IMG/VR virus record: IMGVR_UViG_3300048672_001051 | Location: 62,001 to 126,000 of that record | Direction: 5' to 3' (one strand) | Length of the DNA stretch: 64,000 bases | DNA from: a virus | Part shown: positions 57,723 through 64,000 of the stretch, in pieces | How positions within the stretch are numbered: the first letter of the stretch is position 1 | Layout of the letters: the number at the start of each line of letters is the position of its first letter | Notes under the pieces: model-generated | Database searches by the model: none | What the model was told of the DNA's origin: nothing | Seen by the model: the letters and a program-made list of their open reading frames with translations, nothing else | Position numbers and translations under genes: made by a program

Positions 57723-58635
57723 AAATTATTCTTCCGTTGTTGTAACTATCTAATAGTGGTTGTATATAATTTTTATTGTAAGTATTAACAATTAAAAAAT
57801 AATTATCAATAGCAAATTGTCTAAAAAATCCAGACGTTAAAGTTGTACAGACTTTATATAAAGCTGTTAAAAAACTTTTACGATAAGTAAGAGGTTCAAT
57901 TGCAACACCATCAATAATTTTTTTAATTAAAAATCTTTCTGTTGCAATAACATAACATTCTTCAAGTACGCACATAACACGATGTTCGAAAGATAACTCA
58001 GACCATTTGTAAGGATTACAATAGACAATTTGAGGGTCATCTTGTAAATAAGTATAAATAGGTTGTTCTAAATGTGCATAAATTTGATGCAACCAATCAT
58101 GCTCTACAATCTCAGTAACAGCATTGTCAAAAAACTGGTCTTTAGTTATATTCTTTAAAGGTATTTTAAAGTTTTTACCAAGAACTAAGTTAAGAGTATC
58201 TTCATGTAGAGCTGAAAACTCTTTAATACTAATATTTAAGTTTGCAAGTTCAGGTACAATTACACCATCATTAGGAAACATTTTAGACAAAAAACTATAA
58301 TCTAAAATATGTCTATCCCAATTATGACTCTGTCGGTAAATATGGGCTTTTTTAATTGCATAACATAACTGAAAACTTGCGACAGATTTTAATTCTGAAA
58401 TTTGAGCTAACAATACTTGAAAAGATGGTTGAGAATCAGCTAATAAACATTCAATCTTTTTATCGCCGAACTTAAAAACTAGTGTGCTGGTAGAGGTATG
58501 CAGTATATCTTCAGAAGATATTTGAATGTCTTCTTTAAAGCAGACAATATCTATGTCACCTGAAGGTCTTGTTTGTAAAGCAAAAGATCCAATTACTAAA
58601 AATTTATTAACTGGAATGCTATTAATATTAAACAT
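57685..58635 (-). CDS. Nucleotidyltransferase-like protein (316 aa)
   Basis: KFLVIGSFALQTRPSGDIDI is the G-S-x(n)-D-x-D signature of the polymerase-beta-type nucleotidyltransferase superfamily; FGDKKIECLLAD may give the third acidic residue. The helical C-terminal 200 residues are not recognised. A second nucleotidyltransferase-like gene lies at 59.4 kb, with two paralogous small genes between them. The substrate (tRNA, protein or antibiotic-like small molecule) is unknown. Confidence 0.75.
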   Translation of the reverse strand: MFNINSIPVNKFLVIGSFALQTRPSGDIDIVCFKEDIQISSEDILHTSTSTLVFKFGDKKIECLLADSQPSFQVLLAQISELKSVASFQLCYAIKKAHIYRQSHNWDRHILDYSFLSKMFPNDGVIVPELANLNISIKEFSALHEDTLNLVLGKNFKIPLKNITKDQFFDNAVTEIVEHDWLHQIYAHLEQPIYTYLQDDPQIVYCNPYKWSELSFEHRVMCVLEECYVIATERFLIKKIIDGVAIEPLTYRKSFLTALYKVCTTLTSGFFRQFAIDNYFLIVNTYNKNYIQPLLDSYNNGRIIYAADFLRASRLR

Positions 58636-58645
58636 TATTTAAACC

Positions 58646-59026
58646 TTACTGATAAACAGTATTTACAACTTCTCTAGGCCAAACTTCATAAAGTTTAGAA
58701 AGTTCTTGAACGCCGTCGTATGATGTATAAATACCCGTCTGTTTTAAAAAACGATTATAAGGTACAACCTTAAAAACAGTATAATATTCTTCTCCAGCGC
58801 CTTCGTATCCGCCGTAACTATCTACTATTTCAAATAGTTTTAATTCTAACTCTGTCAATGCTGTAGGCACTGCAGAATCTTGTATTAAAAAATCAGCTAG
58901 CGTGTTATGTCTGAAACAAAAGCTATGTTCATCAATTACTGAGTTAACAAATGCTAACAAGGTATCAAATTCAATATTAGCTTGTAAAACTTCATTATAA
59001 AAAATTTTTAAATCATTTGCGTTCAT
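58646..59026 (-). CDS. Hypothetical protein, paralogue of the next gene (126 aa)
   Basis: It resembles the 128-aa neighbour along its length: YYTVFKVVPYNRFL and TSYDGVQELSKLYEVWPR align with the neighbour's VTYEILPFGRYI and NSYDSVSPYNFDMYEVKP. Helical N-half, beta C-half. The pair probably arose by tandem duplication. No family recognised. Confidence 0.7.
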   Translation of the reverse strand: MNANDLKIFYNEVLQANIEFDTLLAFVNSVIDEHSFCFRHNTLADFLIQDSAVPTALTELELKLFEIVDSYGGYEGAGEEYYTVFKVVPYNRFLKQTGIYTSYDGVQELSKLYEVWPREVVNTVYQ

Positions 59027-59027
59027 A

Positions 59028-59414
59028 TTAAAATTCTGAAAGTTTTACATACTGTACAGTATGTTTAGGTTTAACTTCGTACATATCGAAATTGTAAGGC
59101 GAGACGCTGTCATAAGAGTTGTAAAAACACTCAATAGAAATGTAACGACCAAATGGTAAAATTTCGTATGTGACCACATCGGTATAATCCTCATTTTCAA
59201 CGTCACATACAAATTTAAATATCAATGATTCAATAGCATTGAGCTTTAAAATATCAGAACTTAAAACTGGAGTGTTGTCTACAAGACCAGCTGAGAGTTG
59301 CATAGAAGCGCTAATGAAACCTAAGTTCTTTTTCAAGACACTTAAAATATCATTAAAATCTAACTCATTACTCAATATTTTTTGATAGTAACTTTCTATT
59401 TCTTCAAATGTCAT
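59028..59414 (-). CDS. Hypothetical protein, tandem paralogue (128 aa)
   Basis: One base separates it from the 126-aa paralogue. Shared order: N-terminal acidic helix (FEEIESYYQKILSNELDFN), a middle with a Leu-x-Ala-Ile-Glu/Leu-Glu turn, and the closing tyrosine-rich strands. Function unknown; position between two nucleotidyltransferase-like genes may be meaningful. Confidence 0.7.
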   Translation of the reverse strand: MTFEEIESYYQKILSNELDFNDILSVLKKNLGFISASMQLSAGLVDNTPVLSSDILKLNAIESLIFKFVCDVENEDYTDVVTYEILPFGRYISIECFYNSYDSVSPYNFDMYEVKPKHTVQYVKLSEF

Positions 59415-59426
59415 TTTTAATCTCTC

Positions 59427-60392
59427 TTAAACGCAATAGTCAGCATAAACTTGTAAAATAAATTTCTCACTATTAAAACAATCTTGCTCTAAATAACTTA
59501 AAAGCATTTCACGGCTATACTGAGACTTTAAATAGTGGATAAACCTACCAAGTGCGTAAGGTTCTAAAGTTATAAGTGATAAAATTTTATCACCTCCAAA
59601 ATTTTCTTTTAATTTTTTATTTAAAGATTCTCTTAAAAAGTCTTCTTTTAAAACTAAAGTTAATTCTGGAAAATTGTATACAACAGCGGATTGTCGATCA
59701 AACTTATAAGTAAATTTTTCTTGTAAGTTTTCACAATAACTTAGAAACATATTGTAAGTTTTTCTTTTACGGTCTCTAACTTTGTTAGCGTGATTTAAAT
59801 TTTCATAGGCATAAATATTTTTATTAAAATACGGAGACTGAGAAACCCAATCAAATAATTCAATATAAGTATCAAAACCTAATTTAAACTTTTCAACGTC
59901 TAATTTTAAAATATCTAAAATTTTAAAATAATCAGTTGTTAATAATGTGGTACTTAGTATACGATCTTTTTGTTCTGATCTATGAATATAAAATAAGCCA
60001 TTATGGCCGTGCTTAAAACCTAAAGATTTACTTAGACGGCCAACAATATTTCCAGCATCATTCCAACTGTAATAGTTTTTAGAGTAAGCTAACTCTTCAG
60101 GTGTAGCTGCAAAAATAAAATCTATTTGAAAATTATTAATCAGCGCAGATAAAACAGAACCATTCTTACTAAAAGCTATACCAGCAGTTGTAAAGTAGTC
60201 TCTAAATTTAGAGACACTACCTAAAACTAAAATATCTAAATCACCAAAACTATCTTTCTCACGGACATAATCAATAGTTTCAAATAAAGCAGCTGGGTCA
60301 ATACCTTTAACAAGCTCGATAATACTCAAAACAGTATTATCATAATCTTCGCGACAAAGGCGAACAGATGACTGCCAAATATTGCCACCCAT
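59427..60392 (-). CDS. Nucleotidyltransferase-like protein (321 aa)
   Basis: DYVREKDSFGDLDILVLG carries the S-F-G-D-x-D signature of polymerase-beta-type nucleotidyltransferases, with a further Asp in NNFQIDFIFA. The central and C-terminal helical regions (HANKVRDRKRKTYNMFL) are basic, compatible with nucleic-acid binding. Large phages often carry such proteins with unknown targets. Catalytic residues are intact, so it is probably active. Confidence 0.8.
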   Translation of the reverse strand: MGGNIWQSSVRLCREDYDNTVLSIIELVKGIDPAALFETIDYVREKDSFGDLDILVLGSVSKFRDYFTTAGIAFSKNGSVLSALINNFQIDFIFAATPEELAYSKNYYSWNDAGNIVGRLSKSLGFKHGHNGLFYIHRSEQKDRILSTTLLTTDYFKILDILKLDVEKFKLGFDTYIELFDWVSQSPYFNKNIYAYENLNHANKVRDRKRKTYNMFLSYCENLQEKFTYKFDRQSAVVYNFPELTLVLKEDFLRESLNKKLKENFGGDKILSLITLEPYALGRFIHYLKSQYSREMLLSYLEQDCFNSEKFILQVYADYCV

Positions 60393-60394
60393 AC

Positions 60395-60817
60395 TTATTT
60401 ACTCACTGCAGGTACATGATTAAGCGAACTTAATAAACTAGTTTTTTGAATTTTAACTTTAGCTGCAGAAACTTCATGAATATTATTAAAATTACTGGCA
60501 GCTACAACAATATTAGGTGTGATTCCACGACGATCAAGTTCTTCTGTATATGGTCGAAGATCTTTCAAGTGTATGAAAGTGTCAGATACAACAACATTTG
60601 AATTATTATTTAAAGCATTTAAAAATTTACAGTAACAATAATTATGGGCGGCTTGTAGCCTAGTGGCATCAAACCGGTAAGTCCCATCTGGTTTATACCA
60701 GTACTGGTCTGCCTCGCAATGTACGGCATTTAAAGCAGAAGCTAAGTGTAAAGCAAGGGTGGACTTGCCAGAACCAGACCACCCGCGAATTAAATAAACA
60801 GTTGGTTTACTATTCAT
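60395..60817 (-). CDS. P-loop kinase-like protein (140 aa)
   Basis: YLIRGWSGSGKSTLALHLAS is a Walker A motif close to those of polynucleotide kinase and gluconate-kinase-like P-loop enzymes. VVVSDTFIHLKDLRPYTEEL matches the Walker B/substrate region of small phage kinases (the D-T-F/N-H pattern). The lid is short. It is likely a nucleic-acid or small-molecule kinase; the substrate is unknown. ATG at 60817 lies inside the end of the Bfd-like gene. Confidence 0.8.
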   Translation of the reverse strand: MNSKPTVYLIRGWSGSGKSTLALHLASALNAVHCEADQYWYKPDGTYRFDATRLQAAHNYCYCKFLNALNNNSNVVVSDTFIHLKDLRPYTEELDRRGITPNIVVAASNFNNIHEVSAAKVKIQKTSLLSSLNHVPAVSK

Positions 60818-60974
60818 TTTTAAGATCTCTCAATAAAGTAATAATCTCTAAGTAACAGCAGCAACAATTATTACAAACATCTAACGACTCTCGAAGATCT
60901 TCGAGAGTCGTTGAGAAGTTTGAAACTTGTTTTATAGTTGAGTCGCTAATATTAGCACAAATACAAACTATCAT
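60810..60974 (-). CDS. Bfd-like [2Fe-2S] small ferredoxin (54 aa)
   Basis: Frame from ATG 60974, whose ATGA overlaps the DUF808 stop, to TAG 60810. MIVCICANISDSTIKQV is the N-terminal signature of bacterioferritin-associated ferredoxin (C-x-C...I/V-S-D). The second Cys pair lies in a run, DVCNNCCCCYLEI, giving more cysteines than the usual C-x-x-C. A [2Fe-2S] cluster is likely. A host-type Bfd releases iron from bacterioferritin, so a phage copy might mobilise iron for NrdB, the radical SAM or the 2OG enzyme. A 30-bp palindrome lies inside the gene. Confidence 0.8.
   Translation of the reverse strand: MIVCICANISDSTIKQVSNFSTTLEDLRESLDVCNNCCCCYLEIITLLRDLKNE
60883..60912. repeat. 30-bp perfect palindrome inside the Bfd-like gene
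   Basis: The sequence from 60883 to 60912 equals its own reverse complement (centre agatct). It encodes part of TTLEDLRESL, so both strands and the protein must tolerate it. It could be an operator, a cruciform-forming site or an RNA hairpin controlling translation of the next gene. Confidence 0.7.
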
Positions 60975-61864
60975 TTTTCGTGCAAGAATTTTTCTAAGTA
61001 TTGTTCATAAAATTGTCCAATACAAGCCATAAGGGTACCGGCTAAAAATCCTATTAGAATACCAATAAGATGTTCAACATATGTATTTATAACAAGTGTA
61101 TGTAAAATTGGATAAACAGTCTCTAGACTGTGTAACAAAATCCCACCACCAACAATATACATTGCAATTGTACCTAACACAGTTAAAAGCTTTAAAAGCT
61201 TAGGCGAAGCTGTTACAGCAAAATTACCAAGCTTATTATAACCACGACGTAAAGCCCAAAGGCCAAAATCATCGAGTCTTAAAATAAGTACAACTGCACC
61301 GTATGTACCTATAAGTACAAAAATAGATACAATTGCAAGAATTAGTAATTTTGCAGAAATTGTGAAGGCTACAGGAATTAATCCTAATATAAGAATTAAA
61401 ATTTCAGCAGTTAAGATGAAATCTGTACGGATTGCATTTTTAATCTTTTTATCTTCATAGTCTTTTAAACTAAAAGATTGGTCTTTGAATTTTTCAACTA
61501 ATTGCAAACGTTCCGCTTGCGCTGTAGGGTGAAATAAAAATTCTAAAACTTTTTCACTAGCTTCATAACAAAGATACAAACCACCTAAAACTAATAGTGG
61601 CAAAATAATCCAAGGAATGAAGGTGCTTAATAACAATGCAATCGGAACTAAAAGCAACTTGTTATAAAATGAGCCTTTAGCTACAGTATAAATAACACGG
61701 AGTTCTCGTTCAGACTTAATGCCATTAAGCTGTTCAGCACTAACGACTAAGTCGTCAATTAGTAATCCAGAAGTTCGTTGTATTGCAGCTTTCGATGTTA
61801 AAGCAATATCATCAAGCAATACACTCAAATCATCTAACAAAGCCAACAATGATAAACCAGACAT
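60971..61864 (-). CDS. DUF808/YedI-like inner-membrane protein
   Basis: A 297-aa integral membrane protein. The N-terminus MSGLSLLALLDDLSVLLDDI and the segments IDDLVVSAEQLNG, RVIYTVAKGSFYNKLLLVPI and LLVLGGLYLCYEASEKVLEF are almost diagnostic of the DUF808 (YedI) family of proteobacterial inner-membrane proteins. About six or seven hydrophobic helices follow. The gene probably came from a host. Its function is unknown even in bacteria. Confidence 0.93.
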   Translation of the reverse strand: MSGLSLLALLDDLSVLLDDIALTSKAAIQRTSGLLIDDLVVSAEQLNGIKSERELRVIYTVAKGSFYNKLLLVPIALLLSTFIPWIILPLLVLGGLYLCYEASEKVLEFLFHPTAQAERLQLVEKFKDQSFSLKDYEDKKIKNAIRTDFILTAEILILILGLIPVAFTISAKLLILAIVSIFVLIGTYGAVVLILRLDDFGLWALRRGYNKLGNFAVTASPKLLKLLTVLGTIAMYIVGGGILLHSLETVYPILHTLVINTYVEHLIGILIGFLAGTLMACIGQFYEQYLEKFLHEK

Positions 61865-61949
61865 GATTTAAATAAACCTTAAAAACGTTAAAAATTAAAA
61901 TAGCATAATGGAACGTTCAACTAATATGCATTAAGAAGTTATGAACAAC

Positions 61950-62234
61950 TTAAAGTTGCTCATCTTCATCCAAATATTCTACAACAACATCGGTCGACCA
62001 AGGTTTAGCTGAAAACATATAATTAACTCTATCAATAAAGTGATAACCGTTAAGTATAATTAAAGATCCGCCAGTATCAACAAGAGTCCAAATTAAAGAA
62101 TCATGATTTTTTGAAATAAACTCAAGATCTTTGCCATATGTTTCAAAAAGACCGGCCTCATTTCCAGATTCTGTGGGGCCTAAATAGGGTGAATATTGTT
62201 CAACCCACTCATCATAAGTTAAATTTGTAGACAT
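61950..62234 (-). CDS. Hypothetical protein (94 aa)
   Basis: ATG at 62234, 16-base overlap with the sirtuin fragment frame. The C-half [20 protein letters not shown] followed by [13 protein letters not shown] resembles a short phage protein family with the pattern D-G-x-I-x-G-x-H-x-(V/I)-(N/D)-R; I cannot name it. An 85-bp gap with a probable promoter or leader separates it from the DUF808 gene. Confidence 0.7.
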   Translation of the reverse strand: MSTNLTYDEWVEQYSPYLGPTESGNEAGLFETYGKDLEFISKNHDSLIWTLVDTGGSLIILNGYHFIDRVNYMFSAKPWSTDVVVEYLDEDEQL

Positions 62235-62362
62235 GCCAAAGTACCTAAGTTAAAGACTGTTAACAAATAGTTGCACCAAAGACTGTCTGATGAACCGCGA
62301 AACGTTGGTATACCAGACTCGGCGCTAATTCCAGCGCCTGTTATAAAAACTAAATTTTCCAC
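62219..62362 (-). pseudogene. Sirtuin (Sir2) N-terminal fragment
   Basis: A 47-codon frame with GTG start at 62362 sharing one base with the preceding gene's stop. It reads [20 protein letters not shown] and continues [10 protein letters not shown], the NAD-binding signature of Sir2 deacylases, then runs into unrelated sequence and stops. Full sirtuins are about 230 aa or longer, so this is a truncated remnant, or less likely a functional mini-protein. The downstream 94-aa gene does not continue the sirtuin in any frame. Confidence 0.75.
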
Positions 62363-63747
62363 TAAGTTAAGTCCTCAGATAACCCTGTAGTCTTAAGTGA
62401 TAATTCCCAATGCATATCTATAAACCTAATTATAGCTTGAGCATCAACATCAGCACTAAATACAATATTTGGACCGTGATGATTTAGATGAACTACCCAA
62501 ATTAATTGGCCATTGTCAAGATAATACTCACGTAAACCTTGTATTGTGTTTTCAGCACAACTTAAACTTATTGTTTTATCAATAGCATTGTGGGAACCAC
62601 ACTCAGCTTCAAATTGAGACTTACAATTAATAAAGTCCCTACTAGCTGACTTTAAAGGGCAATGAAAATGGACAATACAATCTAATGTCGGATATGCATC
62701 AAATACAGATCTTTGAGTCTGACCGCCAACAGATGGCTTAGCACCATAAGCATAAATATGATCTGGGCCATCTGTAACAACTTTAACTAAACCTAAAGAC
62801 TCTAATTCATTAAAATTAGATTTACGCATGGATGTTAAGAAAGTATTAGAACTTATACGCTGTGCAAAATGCCCAACGGATCCGATCTTACCAGTACCAT
62901 CACCTACAGTGAAAGTTTTATAAGCGCCTTTACTTGTAACGTAGTTTACAACGTCTCTAAGAGTGCTAGCGACTTCTTCTGAGTTCCAAGGTACCAATGC
63001 ACTATCAATTACAGTAGAGCGCGTAAACGCTAAATTAGAGCGCTTAATGGCCATATCTACTAATGCTTCTAGTGCATCCTCTCTGGTATTATACCAATAA
63101 GAAGATTCTTCAGGTGTAATTAAACCATTATTTAAAATATCTGGGGAGACATCGTTTACAAAAACAATATTGGCTGAAGATTGTTTTACCAATTTCAGTC
63201 CACGTTCAAACTGAATTTCTTTAGATTTCCCACAAGTGGTTTTAAAACCAACCAATAAAATATCTTTACGAGTTTTACGAATTTTATTAATTACTTTTTC
63301 ATAAGGCTCTAGAGCTAATTCTGCTGAAGCAACATTATGAAGTCTTTCTGCATATTTGTTAAACATTGGTGCATTTAAATCACGGCAAACTCTTGTATAC
63401 CTATGGCCAACATTTAAATTATCTCTAGCGTGATACTTTAAATGTGTAGGTTTAAATTCAACCATGGCGATATTGAATACAACAATACGAACATCTGGGT
63501 CTTCAATAATTCTATCGACTTCTGAAGAAACATCTTCAGGCGTATCCATAGTACTATTAGCAGGATCTGCCATCTTAGTTAATTTTAAAATAACATCCAT
63601 TTTATTTTGTGGATGTTCTTTAAAAAGCTGCTCTAATTGCCTAGCAGTATTGCCGTAAGCAGGTGCAGACAATGCAAAATGATTGTAAACATAGGAGTTA
63701 GTGCCACCACCTAAAATTACTATTTTTTTGTTAGCTGGTAAAGCCAT
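62362..63747 (-). CDS. CoaB (DFP)-like plus class II aldolase-like fusion
   Basis: A 461-aa two-domain protein. Residues about 1-215 follow the phosphopantothenate-cysteine ligase (DFP) fold: [47 protein letters not shown] and [11 protein letters not shown]. Residues about 230-461 resemble class II aldolase/adducin: [30 protein letters not shown] and a metal-binding CIVHFHCPL. The pairing suggests a metabolic enzyme, perhaps in pyridine-nucleotide or coenzyme A chemistry. The exact reaction is unknown. Confidence 0.7.
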   Translation of the reverse strand: MALPANKKIVILGGGTNSYVYNHFALSAPAYGNTARQLEQLFKEHPQNKMDVILKLTKMADPANSTMDTPEDVSSEVDRIIEDPDVRIVVFNIAMVEFKPTHLKYHARDNLNVGHRYTRVCRDLNAPMFNKYAERLHNVASAELALEPYEKVINKIRKTRKDILLVGFKTTCGKSKEIQFERGLKLVKQSSANIVFVNDVSPDILNNGLITPEESSYWYNTREDALEALVDMAIKRSNLAFTRSTVIDSALVPWNSEEVASTLRDVVNYVTSKGAYKTFTVGDGTGKIGSVGHFAQRISSNTFLTSMRKSNFNELESLGLVKVVTDGPDHIYAYGAKPSVGGQTQRSVFDAYPTLDCIVHFHCPLKSASRDFINCKSQFEAECGSHNAIDKTISLSCAENTIQGLREYYLDNGQLIWVVHLNHHGPNIVFSADVDAQAIIRFIDMHWELSLKTTGLSEDLT

Positions 63748-63754
63748 TATATTT

Positions 63755-64000
63755 TTACTCTAAGAAGAGTTTAAAAAACTCTTTTGTTGGAATTTTAACA
63801 CCGCTAGACATCTGATGCCCGCCACCACCAAGCTCTTTAGCTATTTCTGAAACATCTACACCAGTCTCAACTGATCTAAAACTAACATGTGCAACATCCC
63901 CACGTATTTCATACATAATAGAAAAAGTATATGGATTTGCTTTAGCTAAAGCATTTCCAACATGACTACTAAATTTGTAATAACAATTACAAATAGGTAC
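63755..64000 (-). CDS. DHH/DHHA1-family phosphoesterase, C-terminal part
   Basis: The start lies beyond the window's right edge; 81 C-terminal residues are visible. VSFRSVETGVDVSEIAKELG followed by GGGHQMSSG is the DHHA1 GGGH-x-x-A/S-(S)G motif that binds substrate in NrnA/RecJ-type phosphoesterases. An upstream NPYTFSIMYEIRGDVAHV forms the preceding strands. It likely degrades oligoribonucleotides or pAp/cyclic dinucleotide products; the DHH catalytic domain is outside view. Confidence 0.88.
   Translation of the reverse strand, partial: VPICNCYYKFSSHVGNALAKANPYTFSIMYEIRGDVAHVSFRSVETGVDVSEIAKELGGGGHQMSSGVKIPTKEFFKLFLE

Noticed and set aside
61950-62362. A frameshifted full sirtuin continuing into the 94-aa gene
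   Set aside because: The 94-aa protein shows no sirtuin motifs (no catalytic H-G, no zinc Cys pairs) in any frame, so the Sir2 part is a fragment only.
1-64000. tRNA genes, CRISPR arrays and insertion sequences
   Set aside because: No cloverleaf-like segment, regularly spaced repeats or transposase-like protein was noticed on either strand; a tRNA scan would be needed to exclude a divergent tRNA.

Overview
This window is part of the genome of a large, AT-rich tailed bacteriophage (Caudoviricetes). It has a complete phage-type replication, recombination and nucleotide-metabolism set, almost all genes lie on one strand with ATGA/TTGA-type overlaps, TTG and GTG starts are common, and many small unknown genes sit between them. 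I saw no tRNA or rRNA gene and no CRISPR array. A YedI-like membrane protein, a Bfd-like ferredoxin and a PRTRC-type cassette (known from proteobacterial plasmids and phages) hint at a Gram-negative host; that is inference.

Layout. 1-3.3 kb: four + strand genes of unknown function, probably the end of a virion or tail block. From 3.2 kb onward every real gene is on the - strand except one homing endonuclease. 3.2-22.2 kb: replication and recombination (SbcC/gp46, SbcD/gp47, SSB, family A DNA polymerase, RecQ, primase-helicase, NrdB, split NrdA, ligase). 22.3-27.3 kb: nucleases, an intein-like protein and small unknowns. 27.3-32.2 kb: polyamine enzymes (SpeD, SpeE), a Cas4-like nuclease, a GNAT, a 2OG oxygenase and a radical SAM enzyme. 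32.1-40.3 kb: rIIA-like ATPase, DHFR, thymidylate synthase, flap exonuclease, RecA, RuvC-like resolvase. 40.3-48.9 kb: a ubiquitin-like conjugation cassette. 49-64 kb: dNMP kinase, dCMP deaminase, several phosphatases and phosphoesterases, VWA protein, MazG, YqeY, nucleotidyltransferases, DUF808 membrane protein, aldolase fusion and a DHHA1-domain protein.

The standout system is 40.3-48.1 kb. In transcription order it encodes a 70-residue ubiquitin-like protein (PRTRC protein C type), two unknown proteins, an E2-like protein (PRTRC B type), a JAMM/JAB isopeptidase (PRTRC A type) and an E1/ThiF adenylyltransferase. This resembles the gene order of bacterial PRTRC cassettes. The JAMM gene is broken by two group I introns that leave a mini-exon of about 18 nt carrying the second His of the H-x-H zinc motif. 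The E1 gene is broken by a third intron between DGDIV and EQKNLLRQN. Splice sites were set by P1 and P10 pairings and by restored protein motifs.

Selfish elements are dense: five group I introns (two in DNA polymerase, one splitting the motif C His-Asp pair), a 318-aa intein in the polymerase, a 149-aa mini-intein in a metallophosphoesterase exactly between the two halves of its GH-TH motif, a free-standing Vsr-like endonuclease, a degenerate intein-like protein, and an NrdA split at the active-site loop. Decayed fragments of an RNA ligase and a sirtuin also occur.
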